DNA from: DASSUW01 sp963774155
GTDB lineage: Bacteria > Actinomycetota > Thermoleophilia > Solirubrobacterales > Solirubrobacteraceae
Length of the DNA: 64,000 bases
Direction of reading: 5' to 3'
NCBI GenBank assembly: GCA_963774155.1
Contig: CAVZDW010000010.1
Coordinates: 62,001 to 126,000, forward strand
Shown: piece by piece, positions 33,748 through 43,097 of the stretch
How positions within the stretch are numbered: position 1 is the first letter of the stretch
How the letters are laid out: every line of letters begins with the position of its first letter
Translations under genes and position numbers: made by a program
Notes under the pieces: generated by a model
Told to the model about the DNA's origin: nothing
Databases searched by the model: none
Seen by the model: the letters and a program-made list of their open reading frames with translations, nothing else

Positions 33748-34810
33748 GGTCGCCCGGGCGCCGGAGGCTGGCGCCCGTGGCCTTCTCGAAGCGCCGCAGC
33801 CGGTGCCGCAGCGTGTTCGGATGCACGTGCAGGACGCGCGCGGTCTCCTCGATCCGCATCTCCTGCTCGAACCAGACGCGCAGCGTGTCCTCGAGCTCGG
33901 CGCCGAGGCGGCCGAGGGCGGCCAGCGGTTCGAGATGGCGGCCGGTGAACGCGGCGCCCAGCGCCTCGTCGGAGAGGATCGCCGGACGGATCGAGAGGTC
34001 GGCGAGCGAGAAGACGCCCTCCTGCCCGAACGCGAGCGCGGTCTGCAGCGCGCGGCCGGCCATGGCGAAGGAGGCCGGGAGCGCGGCGAGACGGGCGGGC
34101 GGACCGACCCCGACGACGACGCCGGCCGTCGGCGGCGCGGCCTCGAGAGCGAGGCCGACGAGGTCGTGGTCGAGCGCCGTGGTCAGCGCGTCGCCGGCCG
34201 TCAGGCGGTGCGGCGGGCGACCGTCCTCCAGCGCGCGAGCGCGGAACGCGATGTAGTCGCGGTCGGGGTCGAGCCCGTAGCCGGCGCTCTCGCGCGACAG
34301 CTCGTCGGCGTCGATCGTGCCCATCAGCACGGCGAGCACGAACGCGTCGCGCCGCTGCTGCTCCTCGCGCGCGAGTTGCAGCTCGACCGCGCGGTGCGCC
34401 TGCCCGACGACCTCCATCACGGCGTCGCCCCACAGCCAGAGCGTCTCGCTGAAGGCCAGCACGCTGGACACGCCGGTGCCGCGCTCGCGCGCCAGCTCGC
34501 CGAAGCGCGACCAGACCGCGGAGATCGAGATGCGGTAGGCGTGGAGGACGGCGTCGACGCTCAGGCCCTGCTCGGCGCGCTCGCGGCCGACGGCCGCGGC
34601 GCGCTCCAGCTCGTCGGTGGTCGGCGCCCGCAGGTCGCGCAGCGCCGCCAGCGCGCGGCCCACGTTGCCGCGCACGGCACGGGCCAGCGTCGAGGCAGGC
34701 AGGCGCCGGAAGTCGGGCACCTCGGCCCGGATGCGCTCGACGATCCCGTCGACCAGGCCGTCGAGCTCGGCCTCGATATCCGCGACCAGCCTGCCGACCG
34801 CTTCCGGCAC
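33626..34810 (-). CDS. PucR/CdaR family transcriptional regulator
   Basis: GTG at 34810 starts a 394-residue protein. The N-terminal domain is helical and ligand-sensing-like; the C-terminal HTH_30 is clear: FEQEMRIEETARVLHVHPNT and LRHRLRRFEKATG. PucR proteins control purine, diaromatic or other catabolic genes. The usual end is near ELWWALE (about 33725); this frame continues to 33626 with a proline-rich tail that is antisense to the SRPBCC gene. It lies 11 bases after the DMT transporter in the same direction. Confidence 0.85.
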   Translation of the reverse strand: MPEAVGRLVADIEAELDGLVDGIVERIRAEVPDFRRLPASTLARAVRGNVGRALAALRDLRAPTTDELERAAAVGRERAEQGLSVDAVLHAYRISISAVWSRFGELARERGTGVSSVLAFSETLWLWGDAVMEVVGQAHRAVELQLAREEQQRRDAFVLAVLMGTIDADELSRESAGYGLDPDRDYIAFRARALEDGRPPHRLTAGDALTTALDHDLVGLALEAAPPTAGVVVGVGPPARLAALPASFAMAGRALQTALAFGQEGVFSLADLSIRPAILSDEALGAAFTGRHLEPLAALGRLGAELEDTLRVWFEQEMRIEETARVLHVHPNTLRHRLRRFEKATGASLRRPGDLIELWWALERRQLGRTAPAPPAPERSPTRGSSAGPAAGTA

Positions 34811-34820
34811 AAGGCCGAGC

Positions 34821-35687
34821 TTACGCCGCCGCGGTCCGCCCGTGGCCGGCCGGGATGAGCAGCGCCGCGGCGGCGACGAGCCCGAAGGCGGCGATCTGCA
34901 CCATGAGCAGCAGCGTCTCGCCCGAGAGGGCGTCGCCGAAGACGAGGATCCCGCCGAGGATGCAGGTGACGTTCGCGGCGGTCGAGGTGCAGGCGATGAC
35001 CGGCACGGCCGCGCCCGCCTGGAAGCCGCGCGCCGAGGCCAGGAACGCGAGCACCGAGCCGGCGGCGGCGACGACGATCCACGGCGAGCCGACCACGGCG
35101 AGGAGGCCGTCGCCCGCCGCGTTCGTGAGCGCCTTGACCGCCACGTCGGAGACGCCGAACAACACACCCGCCGCCGCCCCGAGCACTGCGCCGTGATGGT
35201 GCGACGGCGTCCCCAGGCGCGGGGCGGCGACGAGCATGATCCCCAGGATCAGCATCCCGGCCTCGAAGGCCATGAGCATCGGCACGGCGAACGTCCCGTG
35301 CGCGCTGCCGGGCGACGGCAGCGTGGCGACGAGCGCGATCAGTCCGAGGGCCGTCATGCCGATGCCGGCCCACTGCCGGCGCGACACGCTGCAGCCGAAC
35401 AGCCGGTCACCCAGGACGGCGACCACGATCACGCCGGTGGAGAGCACCGCCTGCACCATCGAGAGCGGCGCGAGCGCCAGCGCGAGCACGTGCAGGGCCC
35501 AGGCCGCTGCGGCGATCCCCATGCCGAGCGCGAACCACTTCGACCGGAACAGCGCCTTGGCGCTCGCGAGCGGCCGGCGCATGTCGACGGTCGGCGCGCT
35601 GTTGGCGCCGCGGTGCTTGCACAGGAACGCCAGCTGCGTGATGACCGCGCAGAGCAGTGCGACCCCAATCCCCAGGTTGACCGTCAA
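34821..35687 (-). CDS. DMT superfamily (EamA-like) transporter
   Basis: The 288-residue protein has about ten hydrophobic helices in two halves, for example LGIGVALLCAVITQLAFLCK, LAPLSMVQAVLSTGVIVVAV and GAAAGVLFGVSDVAVKALTN. The pattern is that of drug/metabolite carriers. Substrate unknown. It is co-oriented with the PucR gene and divergent from an alpha/beta hydrolase gene. Confidence 0.82.
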   Translation of the reverse strand: MTVNLGIGVALLCAVITQLAFLCKHRGANSAPTVDMRRPLASAKALFRSKWFALGMGIAAAAWALHVLALALAPLSMVQAVLSTGVIVVAVLGDRLFGCSVSRRQWAGIGMTALGLIALVATLPSPGSAHGTFAVPMLMAFEAGMLILGIMLVAAPRLGTPSHHHGAVLGAAAGVLFGVSDVAVKALTNAAGDGLLAVVGSPWIVVAAAGSVLAFLASARGFQAGAAVPVIACTSTAANVTCILGGILVFGDALSGETLLLMVQIAAFGLVAAAALLIPAGHGRTAAA

Positions 35688-35789
35688 AGATCTCGTTCCT
35701 CCGTTGCCACGTTGCTGGACCCGTCATGAACTGTCGCGCGAACGGGCGCCCGGCGCATCAGCCTCGAGGCCAATCTTTCCGGTCATCCG

Positions 35790-36581
35790 TTGGAGGTTTC
35801 GACAACGTGGGACGATCCGCCCGTGGCCTTGGTTGTCCTCCTCCACGGCTGGCCGGGCGACCACGCCGACTGGCGCGCGGTCGTCCCGCGGCTGGATGGC
35901 GCCGACGTCGTGGTCCCGGACCTGCTGTGGCGGCCGGAGCCTTCGGCACTCACGCTGGCGCGGCACGTCGTCGAGCTGATCGAGCAGCGCGGCGGCGGGC
36001 CGGCGGTCGTCTGCGGCTACGACGTGGGCAGCCGCGTCGCGCAGGCGATCGCGCGCGAGGCGCCCGGCGCGGTGCGGGCGCTCGTGCTCGCGCCGCCGCT
36101 CCCGGGCGTGGGCGACCGCGTGCTGAGCGCCGACGCGCAGCGCGAGTTCTGGTACCAGCCGTTCCATCGTCTCCCGCTCTCCGAGGCGCTGATCGACGGC
36201 AAGCCGGACGCCGTGCGCGCGTACCTGCGGCACTTCTGGGAGCACTGGTCGGGCCCGGGCTACGAGCTCGACCCGGACGACCTCGAGCGGCTCGTCGCGC
36301 GCTACGCCGAGCCCGGCGCCTTCACGGCCTCGATCGGCTGGTACCGCGCCGGCTCGGGCACGGTCGCCACGAGCCTGGCCGAGACCCCGCCGCAGGAGCG
36401 GATCGCCGCGCCCACGCACGTGCTGTGGCCCGCCCACGACCCGCTGTTCCCGCGCGCGTGGGGCGACCGGCTCGACGCGTTCTTCGCCGACGTGCGCGTG
36501 ACCGACCTGCCCGACGCCGGGCACTTCTCGCCGCTCGAGGCCCCCGGGGCGTGGGCCAAAGCGATCCGGGCCGCGCTCTAG
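35790..36581 (+). CDS. Alpha/beta hydrolase with Asp nucleophile, TTG start
   Basis: The product has VVLLHGWPGDHADW and an elbow VVCGYDVGSRVAQ with Asp as nucleophile, pointing to an epoxide hydrolase or haloalkane dehalogenase-like enzyme. The acid lies near LWPAHDPLFP and the His in DAGHFSPLEAP. The start is uncertain: TTG 35790 (MEVSTTWDDPP) or a later GTG at 35823. It is followed 12 bases later by the RNase HI gene. Confidence 0.85.
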   Translation: MEVSTTWDDPPVALVVLLHGWPGDHADWRAVVPRLDGADVVVPDLLWRPEPSALTLARHVVELIEQRGGGPAVVCGYDVGSRVAQAIAREAPGAVRALVLAPPLPGVGDRVLSADAQREFWYQPFHRLPLSEALIDGKPDAVRAYLRHFWEHWSGPGYELDPDDLERLVARYAEPGAFTASIGWYRAGSGTVATSLAETPPQERIAAPTHVLWPAHDPLFPRAWGDRLDAFFADVRVTDLPDAGHFSPLEAPGAWAKAIRAAL

Positions 36582-36593
36582 CATCGCCCGCCG

Positions 36594-37100
36594 ATGCCAC
36601 GAACCGATATCCCCGTCGAGGCGCGTGAGGGCGAGTCGCTCGTCTGGACCGACGGCGCCTGCAGCGGCAACCCCGGCCCCGGCGGCTGGGCGGCGATCAT
36701 CGTCCCGCCCGGCGGCGCCGACCCGGTCGAGCTCTCGGGCGGCGAGCCGCACACGACGAACAACCGCATGGAGTACATGGCCGCGCTGGAGGGGCTGCGC
36801 TCGCTCCCGCCCGGCAGCCGGGCCTGCATCGTCACCGACTCGACGCTCATGCTCGACTCGATGACCAAGTGGATCCATGGCTGGAAGCGCCGCGGCTGGA
36901 AGACCGCGGGCGGCGACCCGGTGAAGAACCAGGATCTCGTACGCGCGCTCGAGCAGGAGCTCGGCCGCCACGCGACGGTGCGCTGGCACTGGGTCCGCGG
37001 GCACCAGGTCGGGGAGCGCCACGCGCACAAGGCGCTGAACGACCGGGCCGACCGTCTCGCCGTCGCCGCCGCGCAGGCGGCAGCCGCCTCCGCCGCGTAG
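36594..37100 (+). CDS. rnhA: Ribonuclease HI
   Basis: The 168-residue protein has the full RNase HI active site: Asp20 in WTDGACSGNPGPGGW, Glu60 in TTNNRMEYMAALEGL, Asp82 in VTDSTLMLDSM, and a C-terminal Asp in ALNDRAD, with His in VRGHQ. It cleaves the RNA strand of RNA/DNA hybrids, removing primers and R-loops. It starts at ATG 12 bases after the hydrolase gene; both can share a transcript. Confidence 0.95.
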   Translation: MPRTDIPVEAREGESLVWTDGACSGNPGPGGWAAIIVPPGGADPVELSGGEPHTTNNRMEYMAALEGLRSLPPGSRACIVTDSTLMLDSMTKWIHGWKRRGWKTAGGDPVKNQDLVRALEQELGRHATVRWHWVRGHQVGERHAHKALNDRADRLAVAAAQAAAASAA

Positions 37101-37124
37101 GCCTCGTCCTAGCATGGGAGCGGT

Positions 37125-37772
37125 ATGGCTCCGCTCACGATCGAGATCTGGTCCGACGTCGTTTGCCCCTGGTGCTACGTCGGCAAGCGCCGTCTGGAGG
37201 CCGCGCTCGCGGCCTTCGACCACCGCGACGACGTGCACGTCCGGTGGCGCAGCTTCGAGCTCGACCCGAGCGCTCCGCAGGTGCGCGAGCACTCGTCGGC
37301 CGAGCACCTCGCCGCCAAGTACGGGATGAGCGTCGAGCAGGCCGAGAGCACGAACGCGCAGATGACCGCGCTGGCCGCGGCCGAGGGGCTCGAGTATGAC
37401 CTCGACCGCACGCGCGGCGGCAACAGCTTCGAGGCGCACCGCCTGATCCAGCGCGCGCTGGAGGACGACCTGCAGGACGCCATGAAGGAGCGCCTCATGC
37501 GCGCGTACTTCACCGAGGGCGAGGCGATCGGCGACCGCGACACGCTCGTGCGCCTGGCCGGCGAGGTCGGCGTCGACGGCGAGGCCGCGCTGACCGACGA
37601 GAAGTACGCCGACGCCGTTCGCGAGGACGAGGACCTCGCCCGCCGGATCGGCATCCAGGGCGTGCCCTACTTCGTGCTCGACCGCCGCTACGGCGTCTCG
37701 GGAGCGCAGCCGGCCGAGCTGTTGCTGCAGGCCCTGAACCAGGCCTGGGAAGCGCGAGCCCAGGCCGCCTGA
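37125..37772 (+). CDS. DsbA family oxidoreductase (FrnE-like)
   Basis: The 215-residue protein has a CPWC active site at residues 14-17 (SDVVCPWCYVGKRR), the helical insert typical of FrnE/HCCA-type DsbA relatives, and the cis-Pro loop IQGVPYFVLD. There is no signal peptide, so it works in the cytoplasm on small disulphides or as an isomerase-like redox protein. Its stop overlaps the next gene's ATG by one base. Confidence 0.92.
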   Translation: MAPLTIEIWSDVVCPWCYVGKRRLEAALAAFDHRDDVHVRWRSFELDPSAPQVREHSSAEHLAAKYGMSVEQAESTNAQMTALAAAEGLEYDLDRTRGGNSFEAHRLIQRALEDDLQDAMKERLMRAYFTEGEAIGDRDTLVRLAGEVGVDGEAALTDEKYADAVREDEDLARRIGIQGVPYFVLDRRYGVSGAQPAELLLQALNQAWEARAQAA

Positions 37773-38779
37773 TGCTGCTCAGCGTCCTCGACCAGACGCC
37801 CGTGCCCGAGGGCTCGACCGGTCCGCAGGCGCTGCAGAACACGCTCGACCTCGCGCGGCTGGCCGACCGGCTCGGCTTCCACCGCTACTGGCTCGCCGAG
37901 CACCACGGGCTCTCGCTCGCCGGGCCTGCGCCGGAGGTGCTGGCCGGGCCCGTCGCCGCCGCCACGGAGCGCATCCGCGTCGGCAGCGGCGGCGTGATGC
38001 TCCCGCACTACTCGCCGTTCAAGGTCGCCGAGGCCTTCAGCCTGCTCGCCGGCCTCTATCCCGGCCGGATCGACCTCGCGCTGGGCCGCGCCTCCGGCAC
38101 CGATCCGCTGACCACGTACGCGCTCCAGCGCGACCGCCGCGAGGTCTCGCCCGACGACTTCCCGCAGCAGCTCGCCGAGCTGCTCGCCCACTACGACGGC
38201 ACGTTCCCGGCGGACCACCCGTTCGCCAAGCTCGGCGAGTCGCTTCCCGGCAACCCCGAGGAGCCGCAGATCTGGCTGCTCGGCTCCTCGCCGCAGAGCG
38301 CGGTGTGGGCCGCCCAGCTCGGGCTGCCGTACGCGTTCGCCGACTTCATCAACCCGGCCGGGGCGACCGTCACGCGCTCCTACCAGCAGGACTTCACGGC
38401 CTCCGACCGGCTGCTCGCGCCGCGCACGGCGATCGGCGTCTGGGCGATCGCCGCCGACACCGACGCCGAGGCCGAGCGGCTGGCGTCCTCGATCGCCATG
38501 TCGTTCGCGATGCTGCGGCGCGGCCGGCCGATCCCGGTCCCGCCGGTCGAGCGCGCGCTGCGCTACCTCGAGCAGCACGGCGATCCCGGCTCCGGCCGCC
38601 GCCGGATCGTCGGCTCGCCCGAGACGGTGCGCGCGGGGATCGAGCAGGCGGCGGAGGAGTACGGCGCCGACGAGGTGATCGTGGTCACCATCACGCACGA
38701 CCACGAGGCCCGCAAGCGGTCCTACGAGCTGATCGCCGAGGCGTTCGGGCTCGCCGCCCCCGCTGCCCGGGCGGCATGA
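37772..38779 (+). CDS. LLM-class flavin-dependent oxidoreductase
   Basis: The 335-residue TIM-barrel protein has family features HRYWLAEHHGL, GSGGVMLPHYSPFKVAEAF, LYPGRIDLALGRASGTDP and the C-terminal VTITHDHEARKRSYEL. Luciferase-like monooxygenases use reduced flavin (FMN or F420) to oxidise organic substrates. The substrate is unknown. Its start overlaps the DsbA stop (TGATG). Confidence 0.9.
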   Translation: MLLSVLDQTPVPEGSTGPQALQNTLDLARLADRLGFHRYWLAEHHGLSLAGPAPEVLAGPVAAATERIRVGSGGVMLPHYSPFKVAEAFSLLAGLYPGRIDLALGRASGTDPLTTYALQRDRREVSPDDFPQQLAELLAHYDGTFPADHPFAKLGESLPGNPEEPQIWLLGSSPQSAVWAAQLGLPYAFADFINPAGATVTRSYQQDFTASDRLLAPRTAIGVWAIAADTDAEAERLASSIAMSFAMLRRGRPIPVPPVERALRYLEQHGDPGSGRRRIVGSPETVRAGIEQAAEEYGADEVIVVTITHDHEARKRSYELIAEAFGLAAPAARAA

Positions 38780-38824
38780 CCCGCACCAGCGGCTGACGAT
38801 CGTCGATCTCTAGGATCGGTCGCC

Positions 38825-40261
38825 GTGGCCGAGCACGCCCCCCGACAGCACTACGGCGTCACGCTCGCGCTGCTCACGGTCGCCGGCGTCTCCTTCGCGA
38901 TCATGCAGACGCTGGTGGTCCCGGCGCTGCCGTTCTTCCAGCGCGAGTTCGACACCACGGCGAGCTGGGCGACGTGGATCGCCACCGGCTTCCTGCTCAG
39001 CTCCTCGGTGCTGACGCCGATCCTCGGCAAGCTCGGCGACGCGTACGGCAAGAAGCGCATGCTCGTGATCTCGCTCGGGATCTTCGGGATCGCCTCGCTG
39101 GCCGCGGCGGCGGCCTGGAGCCTCGCCTCGCTGATCTTCTTCCGCGTCCTGCAGGGCGCCGGCGCGGCCGTGTTCCCGCTCTCCTTCGGGATCATCCGCG
39201 ACGAGTTCCCGGTCGAGAAGATCGGCCTCGGCATCGGCACCGTCAGCTCGGTCTTCGGGGTCGGTGGCGGGGTCGGCCTGGTGCTCAGCGGCGTGATCAT
39301 CGAGCACCTCACCTGGCACTGGCTGTTCATCATCGGCGCGGTTCCCGTGCTGCTCTCGACGGTGCTGCTCGCGCGCTTCGTGCCCGAGTCGCCGGTGAAG
39401 TTCCCGACCAGGCCGGACTACGCGGGCGGCCTCACGCTCTCGCTCGCGCTCGGCACGCTGCTCGTCGCGATCAGCGAGGGCACCAACTGGGGCTGGACGT
39501 CGGCCGGCGTGCTCGGCCTGCTGGCCGCGTCCGCGACGGCCTTCTACGCCTGGGCCGTCATCGAGAACCGCGTGCCGGAGCCGATGGTGGACCTGCGGAC
39601 GTTCGCGCGCAAGGAGATGGCCGCCACGAACATCACGACGCTGATCATGGGCTTCTCGATGTTCTCGACCTTCATCCTGCTGCCGAACTTCGTCTCGCTG
39701 CCACTCGGGCTGCCGGGAGGGATCGCGGACCAGATCGACTACGGCTTCGGCGCCTCGCCGGTCGAGGTCGGGCTGTTCTTCCTGCCCTCGTCGGTGGCGA
39801 TGATGATCGCCGGGCCCGTGGCCGGCGCGCTCGGGACGCGGATCGGGAACCACATCACGCTGCGGATCGGGATCTCGTTCCTCGTGCTGTCGCTCGTCCT
39901 CCTCGCGAGCGTGCACGGCGATCCGTGGACGATCTACGCGTGGATGGTCTTCATGGGCGTCGGCCTGGCCTTCAGCTTCGCTTCGCTCGGCTCGCTGGTC
40001 ATCGACTACTCGCCGCCCGGGGAGACCGGCGTGGCGAGCGGCATGAACACGATCATGCGGACCATCGGGGCCGCGCTCGGGTCCCAGGTCGCCGCGGCGA
40101 TCATCTCCGCCAACACGCTGGCCGGCACCGACGTGCCGACCGAGAGCGCCTTCACGCTCGCGTTCAGCATCAGCGCCTGCGGGGCGCTGCTCGCGCTGCT
40201 GCCGACGTTCGTGCTCTCGCGCCCGCGCGCTCAGTCGCAACCCGTGCCGGAGCCGGTCTGA
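38825..40261 (+). CDS. MFS transporter, 14-helix (DHA2) type
   Basis: The 478-residue protein has about 14 helices and family motifs LGKLGDAYGKKRML between helices 2 and 3, and FPLSFGIIRDEFP. The DHA2 class exports drugs and antiseptics. GTG 38825 gives MAEHAPRQHYG. Its stop codon is overlapped by the NUDIX reading frame at CTGA. Confidence 0.92.
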   Translation: MAEHAPRQHYGVTLALLTVAGVSFAIMQTLVVPALPFFQREFDTTASWATWIATGFLLSSSVLTPILGKLGDAYGKKRMLVISLGIFGIASLAAAAAWSLASLIFFRVLQGAGAAVFPLSFGIIRDEFPVEKIGLGIGTVSSVFGVGGGVGLVLSGVIIEHLTWHWLFIIGAVPVLLSTVLLARFVPESPVKFPTRPDYAGGLTLSLALGTLLVAISEGTNWGWTSAGVLGLLAASATAFYAWAVIENRVPEPMVDLRTFARKEMAATNITTLIMGFSMFSTFILLPNFVSLPLGLPGGIADQIDYGFGASPVEVGLFFLPSSVAMMIAGPVAGALGTRIGNHITLRIGISFLVLSLVLLASVHGDPWTIYAWMVFMGVGLAFSFASLGSLVIDYSPPGETGVASGMNTIMRTIGAALGSQVAAAIISANTLAGTDVPTESAFTLAFSISACGALLALLPTFVLSRPRAQSQPVPEPV

Positions 40262-40704
40262 AGCGCAGCGCCGGGATCCTCCTGCACCGCACGCGGGACG
40301 GGGTCCGCGAGGTGCTCCTCGTGCATCCCGGCGGGCCGTTCTGGGCGCGCAAGGACGCCGGCGCCTGGTCGCTGCCCAAGGGCGAGTACGGCGACGACGA
40401 AGACCCGCGCGCCTGCGCCGCACGGGAGTTCGAGGAGGAGCTGGGGACGCCGCTGCCCGACGGCGCCGAGCTGGCGGAGCTGGGAACGGTCAAGCTGCGC
40501 AGCGGAAAGCAGATCACGGCGTTCGCGGTCGAGGGCGACCTCGACGCCGGCGCCATCGAGAGCAACACGTTCACCATGGAGTGGCCGCCGCGTTCGGGCT
40601 CCATGCAGGAGTTTCCCGAGGTCGACCGCGCCGGCTGGTTCGGGCTCGACGAGGCGCGCGAGAAGCTCAACCCCGCCCAGGCGGAGCTGCTGGATCGGTT
40701 CTGA
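40258..40704 (+). CDS. NUDIX hydrolase, apparently starting at CTG
   Basis: A clear NUDIX box occurs in GEYGDDEDPRACAAREFEEE followed by LGT (GX5EX7REUXEEXGU). Frame and similarity put the N-terminus at KRSAGILLHRTRDG, and the only candidate start there is CTG at 40258, overlapping the upstream TGA as CTGA; no ATG, GTG or TTG is nearby in frame. GGAG lies about six bases before it. The family hydrolyses nucleoside diphosphates linked to other moieties. Resulting length is 148 residues. Confidence 0.8.
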   Translation: MKRSAGILLHRTRDGVREVLLVHPGGPFWARKDAGAWSLPKGEYGDDEDPRACAAREFEEELGTPLPDGAELAELGTVKLRSGKQITAFAVEGDLDAGAIESNTFTMEWPPRSGSMQEFPEVDRAGWFGLDEAREKLNPAQAELLDRF

Positions 40705-40803
40705 GTACGGCTTCCCCCACCTCAGGAGACCAGCCAGCCGCTGCCGAGATCGCGGGGTGGCTCCCTATATCGACCGGCCTCGCGATGCGACCTTATCCGT
40801 GCC

Positions 40804-41064
40804 ATGAACGACACCCTCCGCGAACTCGACCACCGCACGAACGACCGCATCGACGTGTGGCTGCTCTGGCGCGAATCCGACAACCAGGTGCTGGTCTCCG
40901 TCGCCGACGACAAGACCGGCGATCGCTTCACGATCGAGGTCCGGCCGGGCGAGCGCCCGCTCGACGTCTTCAACCACCCGTACGCATACGCGGCGTGGCA
41001 CGGCGTCGAGATCAGCGCTGAGCCGCAGCGCCGCCTCGCCGTGCGCGGCGGCACCATCGCCTAG
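40804..41064 (+). CDS. Small conserved-looking protein of unknown function
   Basis: The 86-residue protein starts at ATG (MNDTLRELDHRTNDRID) and has a beta-rich centre (VWLLWRESDNQVLVSVADD) and EVRPGERPLDVFNHPYAYA. There is no signal peptide or membrane segment. It ends four bases before the convergent histidine kinase gene. Function unknown. Confidence 0.6.
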   Translation: MNDTLRELDHRTNDRIDVWLLWRESDNQVLVSVADDKTGDRFTIEVRPGERPLDVFNHPYAYAAWHGVEISAEPQRRLAVRGGTIA

Positions 41065-41067
41065 CGC

Positions 41068-43041
41068 TCAGCGATCGAGCACGTCACGGATCTTGCGCGC
41101 CAGCGCGCGATCCGTGAACGGCTTCTCGATGAACGCGGCGTTCGGGCTGAGCTCGCCGTGGCGGTAGACCGCCTCGTCCGAGTAGCCCGACATGAAGAGG
41201 ACGCGGATCGACGGTGAGGCGGCCGACAGCCGCTCCGCCAGCGCTCGGCCGTCGACCTCGGGCATGACGACGTCGGTGAGCAGCAGGTCGACGTCCTGCG
41301 TGCAGAGCCGCTCGGCCGACTCCGCGCCGTCCGCCGCGATCACGCGGTAGCCCTTGGACTCGAGCATCAGGCTCACGAGGTCGCGCACGCTCGCGTCGTC
41401 CTCGACGAGCATGATCGTCTCGCTGCCGCGGGCGACGACGGTGTCGGCCCCGCTCGTCGCCTCGATGCGCTCGGCGGCCGCCGCCGGCAGGTGGATCTTG
41501 AACGTGGTGCCGCGGCCCGCCTCGCTGTACACGTAGATGCTGCCGCCGCTCTGCTTGACGACGCCGAAGACCGTGGCGAGGCCGAGGCCGGTGCCGGCGC
41601 CCGGGCTCTTGGTGGTGAAGAACGGCTCGAAGAGGTGGCGCTGGACCTCCTCCGACATGCCGACACCGGTGTCGCTCACCGCGAGCAGCACGTTCGGCCC
41701 GGGCGTTCCCTCGCCGCGCAGGCGCACGTAGTCCTCGGCCAGCTCGACGTTGGCCGTCTCGATCGTCAGCCGCCCGCCCTTGGGCATCGCGTCGCGCGCG
41801 TTGGCCGCGAGGTTGAGGATCACGCGCTCGAGCTGGGCCTGGTCGGCCTCCACCGCCGCAAGGCCGGGGGTGAGGCGGACGCCGACGTTCACGTCGTCGC
41901 CGATGATCCGGCGCACCATCGGCTCCATCCCGGCCACGATCTCGTTGAGGTCGAGCACGCGCGGGTGGAGGACCTGGCGGCGGCTGAAGGCGAGCAGGGA
42001 GCGGGTGAGGCCGGCCGCCTGCTCGGCCGCGTGGGCGATCTCGCGCAGCTGCTCGCGCCCGTTCGTCTCGGGCCGCGAGAGGAGGATCTCGGTGTAGCCC
42101 GAGATCACCGTGAGCAGGTTGTTGAAGTCGTGGGCGACGCCGCCCGCCAGCCGGCCGACCGCCTCCATCTTCTCCGCCTGGGCGAGCCGCTCCTCGAGCT
42201 GCAGCCGGTCGGTCACGTCATGGCAGAGCACGAGCGCGGCGGCCCGGCCCTCGAACTTCACCTTGCCGGCCGTGATCTCGACGTCGATCAGCGTGCCGTC
42301 CTTCTTCTGGTGCCGCCACGTTCCGGGCATCGGCGAGCCCGGACCGCCGCGGACCTCCAGGTCCTTGAGCAGGGCCTCGACGTCCTCGTCCGGGCGGATG
42401 TCGGTGATCGACATCGCGAGGAACTCCTGTCGCGTGTACCCGTAGTGACGGACCGCGGCCTGGTTGACGGCCAGGAAGCGCAGCGTGCGGGCGTCGTAGA
42501 CCCACATCGGGAGCGGGCTGGCCTCGAAGAGCAGGCGGTAGCGCTCCTCCGAGCTGGCCAGCGACTGCATGAGGCGCGCGTTCTCGATCGCGGTCGCGGC
42601 GCGCCGCGCGAGGTCCGCCGCGAGCTCGACGTCGATCCGGCCGAAGCCGGGTGAGTCGCCGGTGCGCAGGAGCGTGATGGCGCCCCACGGACGGTCGCGC
42701 GCGATCAGCGGCACGCACATGTACGACGAGGGATCGAGGCCGTCGATGAAGTCGGGGCCGACGTGGCGCAGGAGCTCCGGCTCGCCGGTGCGCATCACCA
42801 CGGCCGGCCCATGCGGGCCCTCCGGGCGCAGCTGGGGACCGTCGCGCGGGGCGGTCGCGACGCGGTCGATCGAGCCGTCGTCGCGCAGCACGTCGATCGC
42901 GCACCACTGAGCGAGTCCGGGGACGAGCAGACCCACCAGGCGCACGAGCGTCTGCTCGCCGGCACCCGGCGATGACAGCAGTTCGCCTGCACGCGCCAGC
43001 AGAGTGAGCCGGCTCCCGCCGATGTCGTCGACTCCAGTCAC
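41068..43041 (-). CDS. Hybrid sensor histidine kinase: GAF-PAS-HisKA-ATPase-receiver
   Basis: GTG at 43041 gives 657 residues. Domains in order are a GAF domain (to about residue 160), a PAS domain (about 175-290; FEASPLPMWVYDARTLRFLA), HisKA with the phosphorylated His in GGVAHDFNNLLTVISGY, an ATPase domain with NLAANARDAMPKGG and GAGTGLGLATVFG, and a C-terminal receiver (from about 535) with phosphoacceptor Asp in LLLTDVVMPEVDG. It lacks transmembrane helices, so the signal is cytoplasmic. No separate response regulator is adjacent. It is divergent from the PLP decarboxylase, 56 bases apart. Confidence 0.92.
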   Translation of the reverse strand: MTGVDDIGGSRLTLLARAGELLSSPGAGEQTLVRLVGLLVPGLAQWCAIDVLRDDGSIDRVATAPRDGPQLRPEGPHGPAVVMRTGEPELLRHVGPDFIDGLDPSSYMCVPLIARDRPWGAITLLRTGDSPGFGRIDVELAADLARRAATAIENARLMQSLASSEERYRLLFEASPLPMWVYDARTLRFLAVNQAAVRHYGYTRQEFLAMSITDIRPDEDVEALLKDLEVRGGPGSPMPGTWRHQKKDGTLIDVEITAGKVKFEGRAAALVLCHDVTDRLQLEERLAQAEKMEAVGRLAGGVAHDFNNLLTVISGYTEILLSRPETNGREQLREIAHAAEQAAGLTRSLLAFSRRQVLHPRVLDLNEIVAGMEPMVRRIIGDDVNVGVRLTPGLAAVEADQAQLERVILNLAANARDAMPKGGRLTIETANVELAEDYVRLRGEGTPGPNVLLAVSDTGVGMSEEVQRHLFEPFFTTKSPGAGTGLGLATVFGVVKQSGGSIYVYSEAGRGTTFKIHLPAAAAERIEATSGADTVVARGSETIMLVEDDASVRDLVSLMLESKGYRVIAADGAESAERLCTQDVDLLLTDVVMPEVDGRALAERLSAASPSIRVLFMSGYSDEAVYRHGELSPNAAFIEKPFTDRALARKIRDVLDR

Positions 43042-43097
43042 TGATGCTTGACCTATCAGGGAGCGTACTGCGGAGTCGCGGGTACCGTCACCGGTCA

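Noticed and set aside
38810..40423. A 537-codon leftward frame opposite the MFS gene
   Set aside because: It is antisense to a complete DHA2-type transporter and shows only low-complexity composition.
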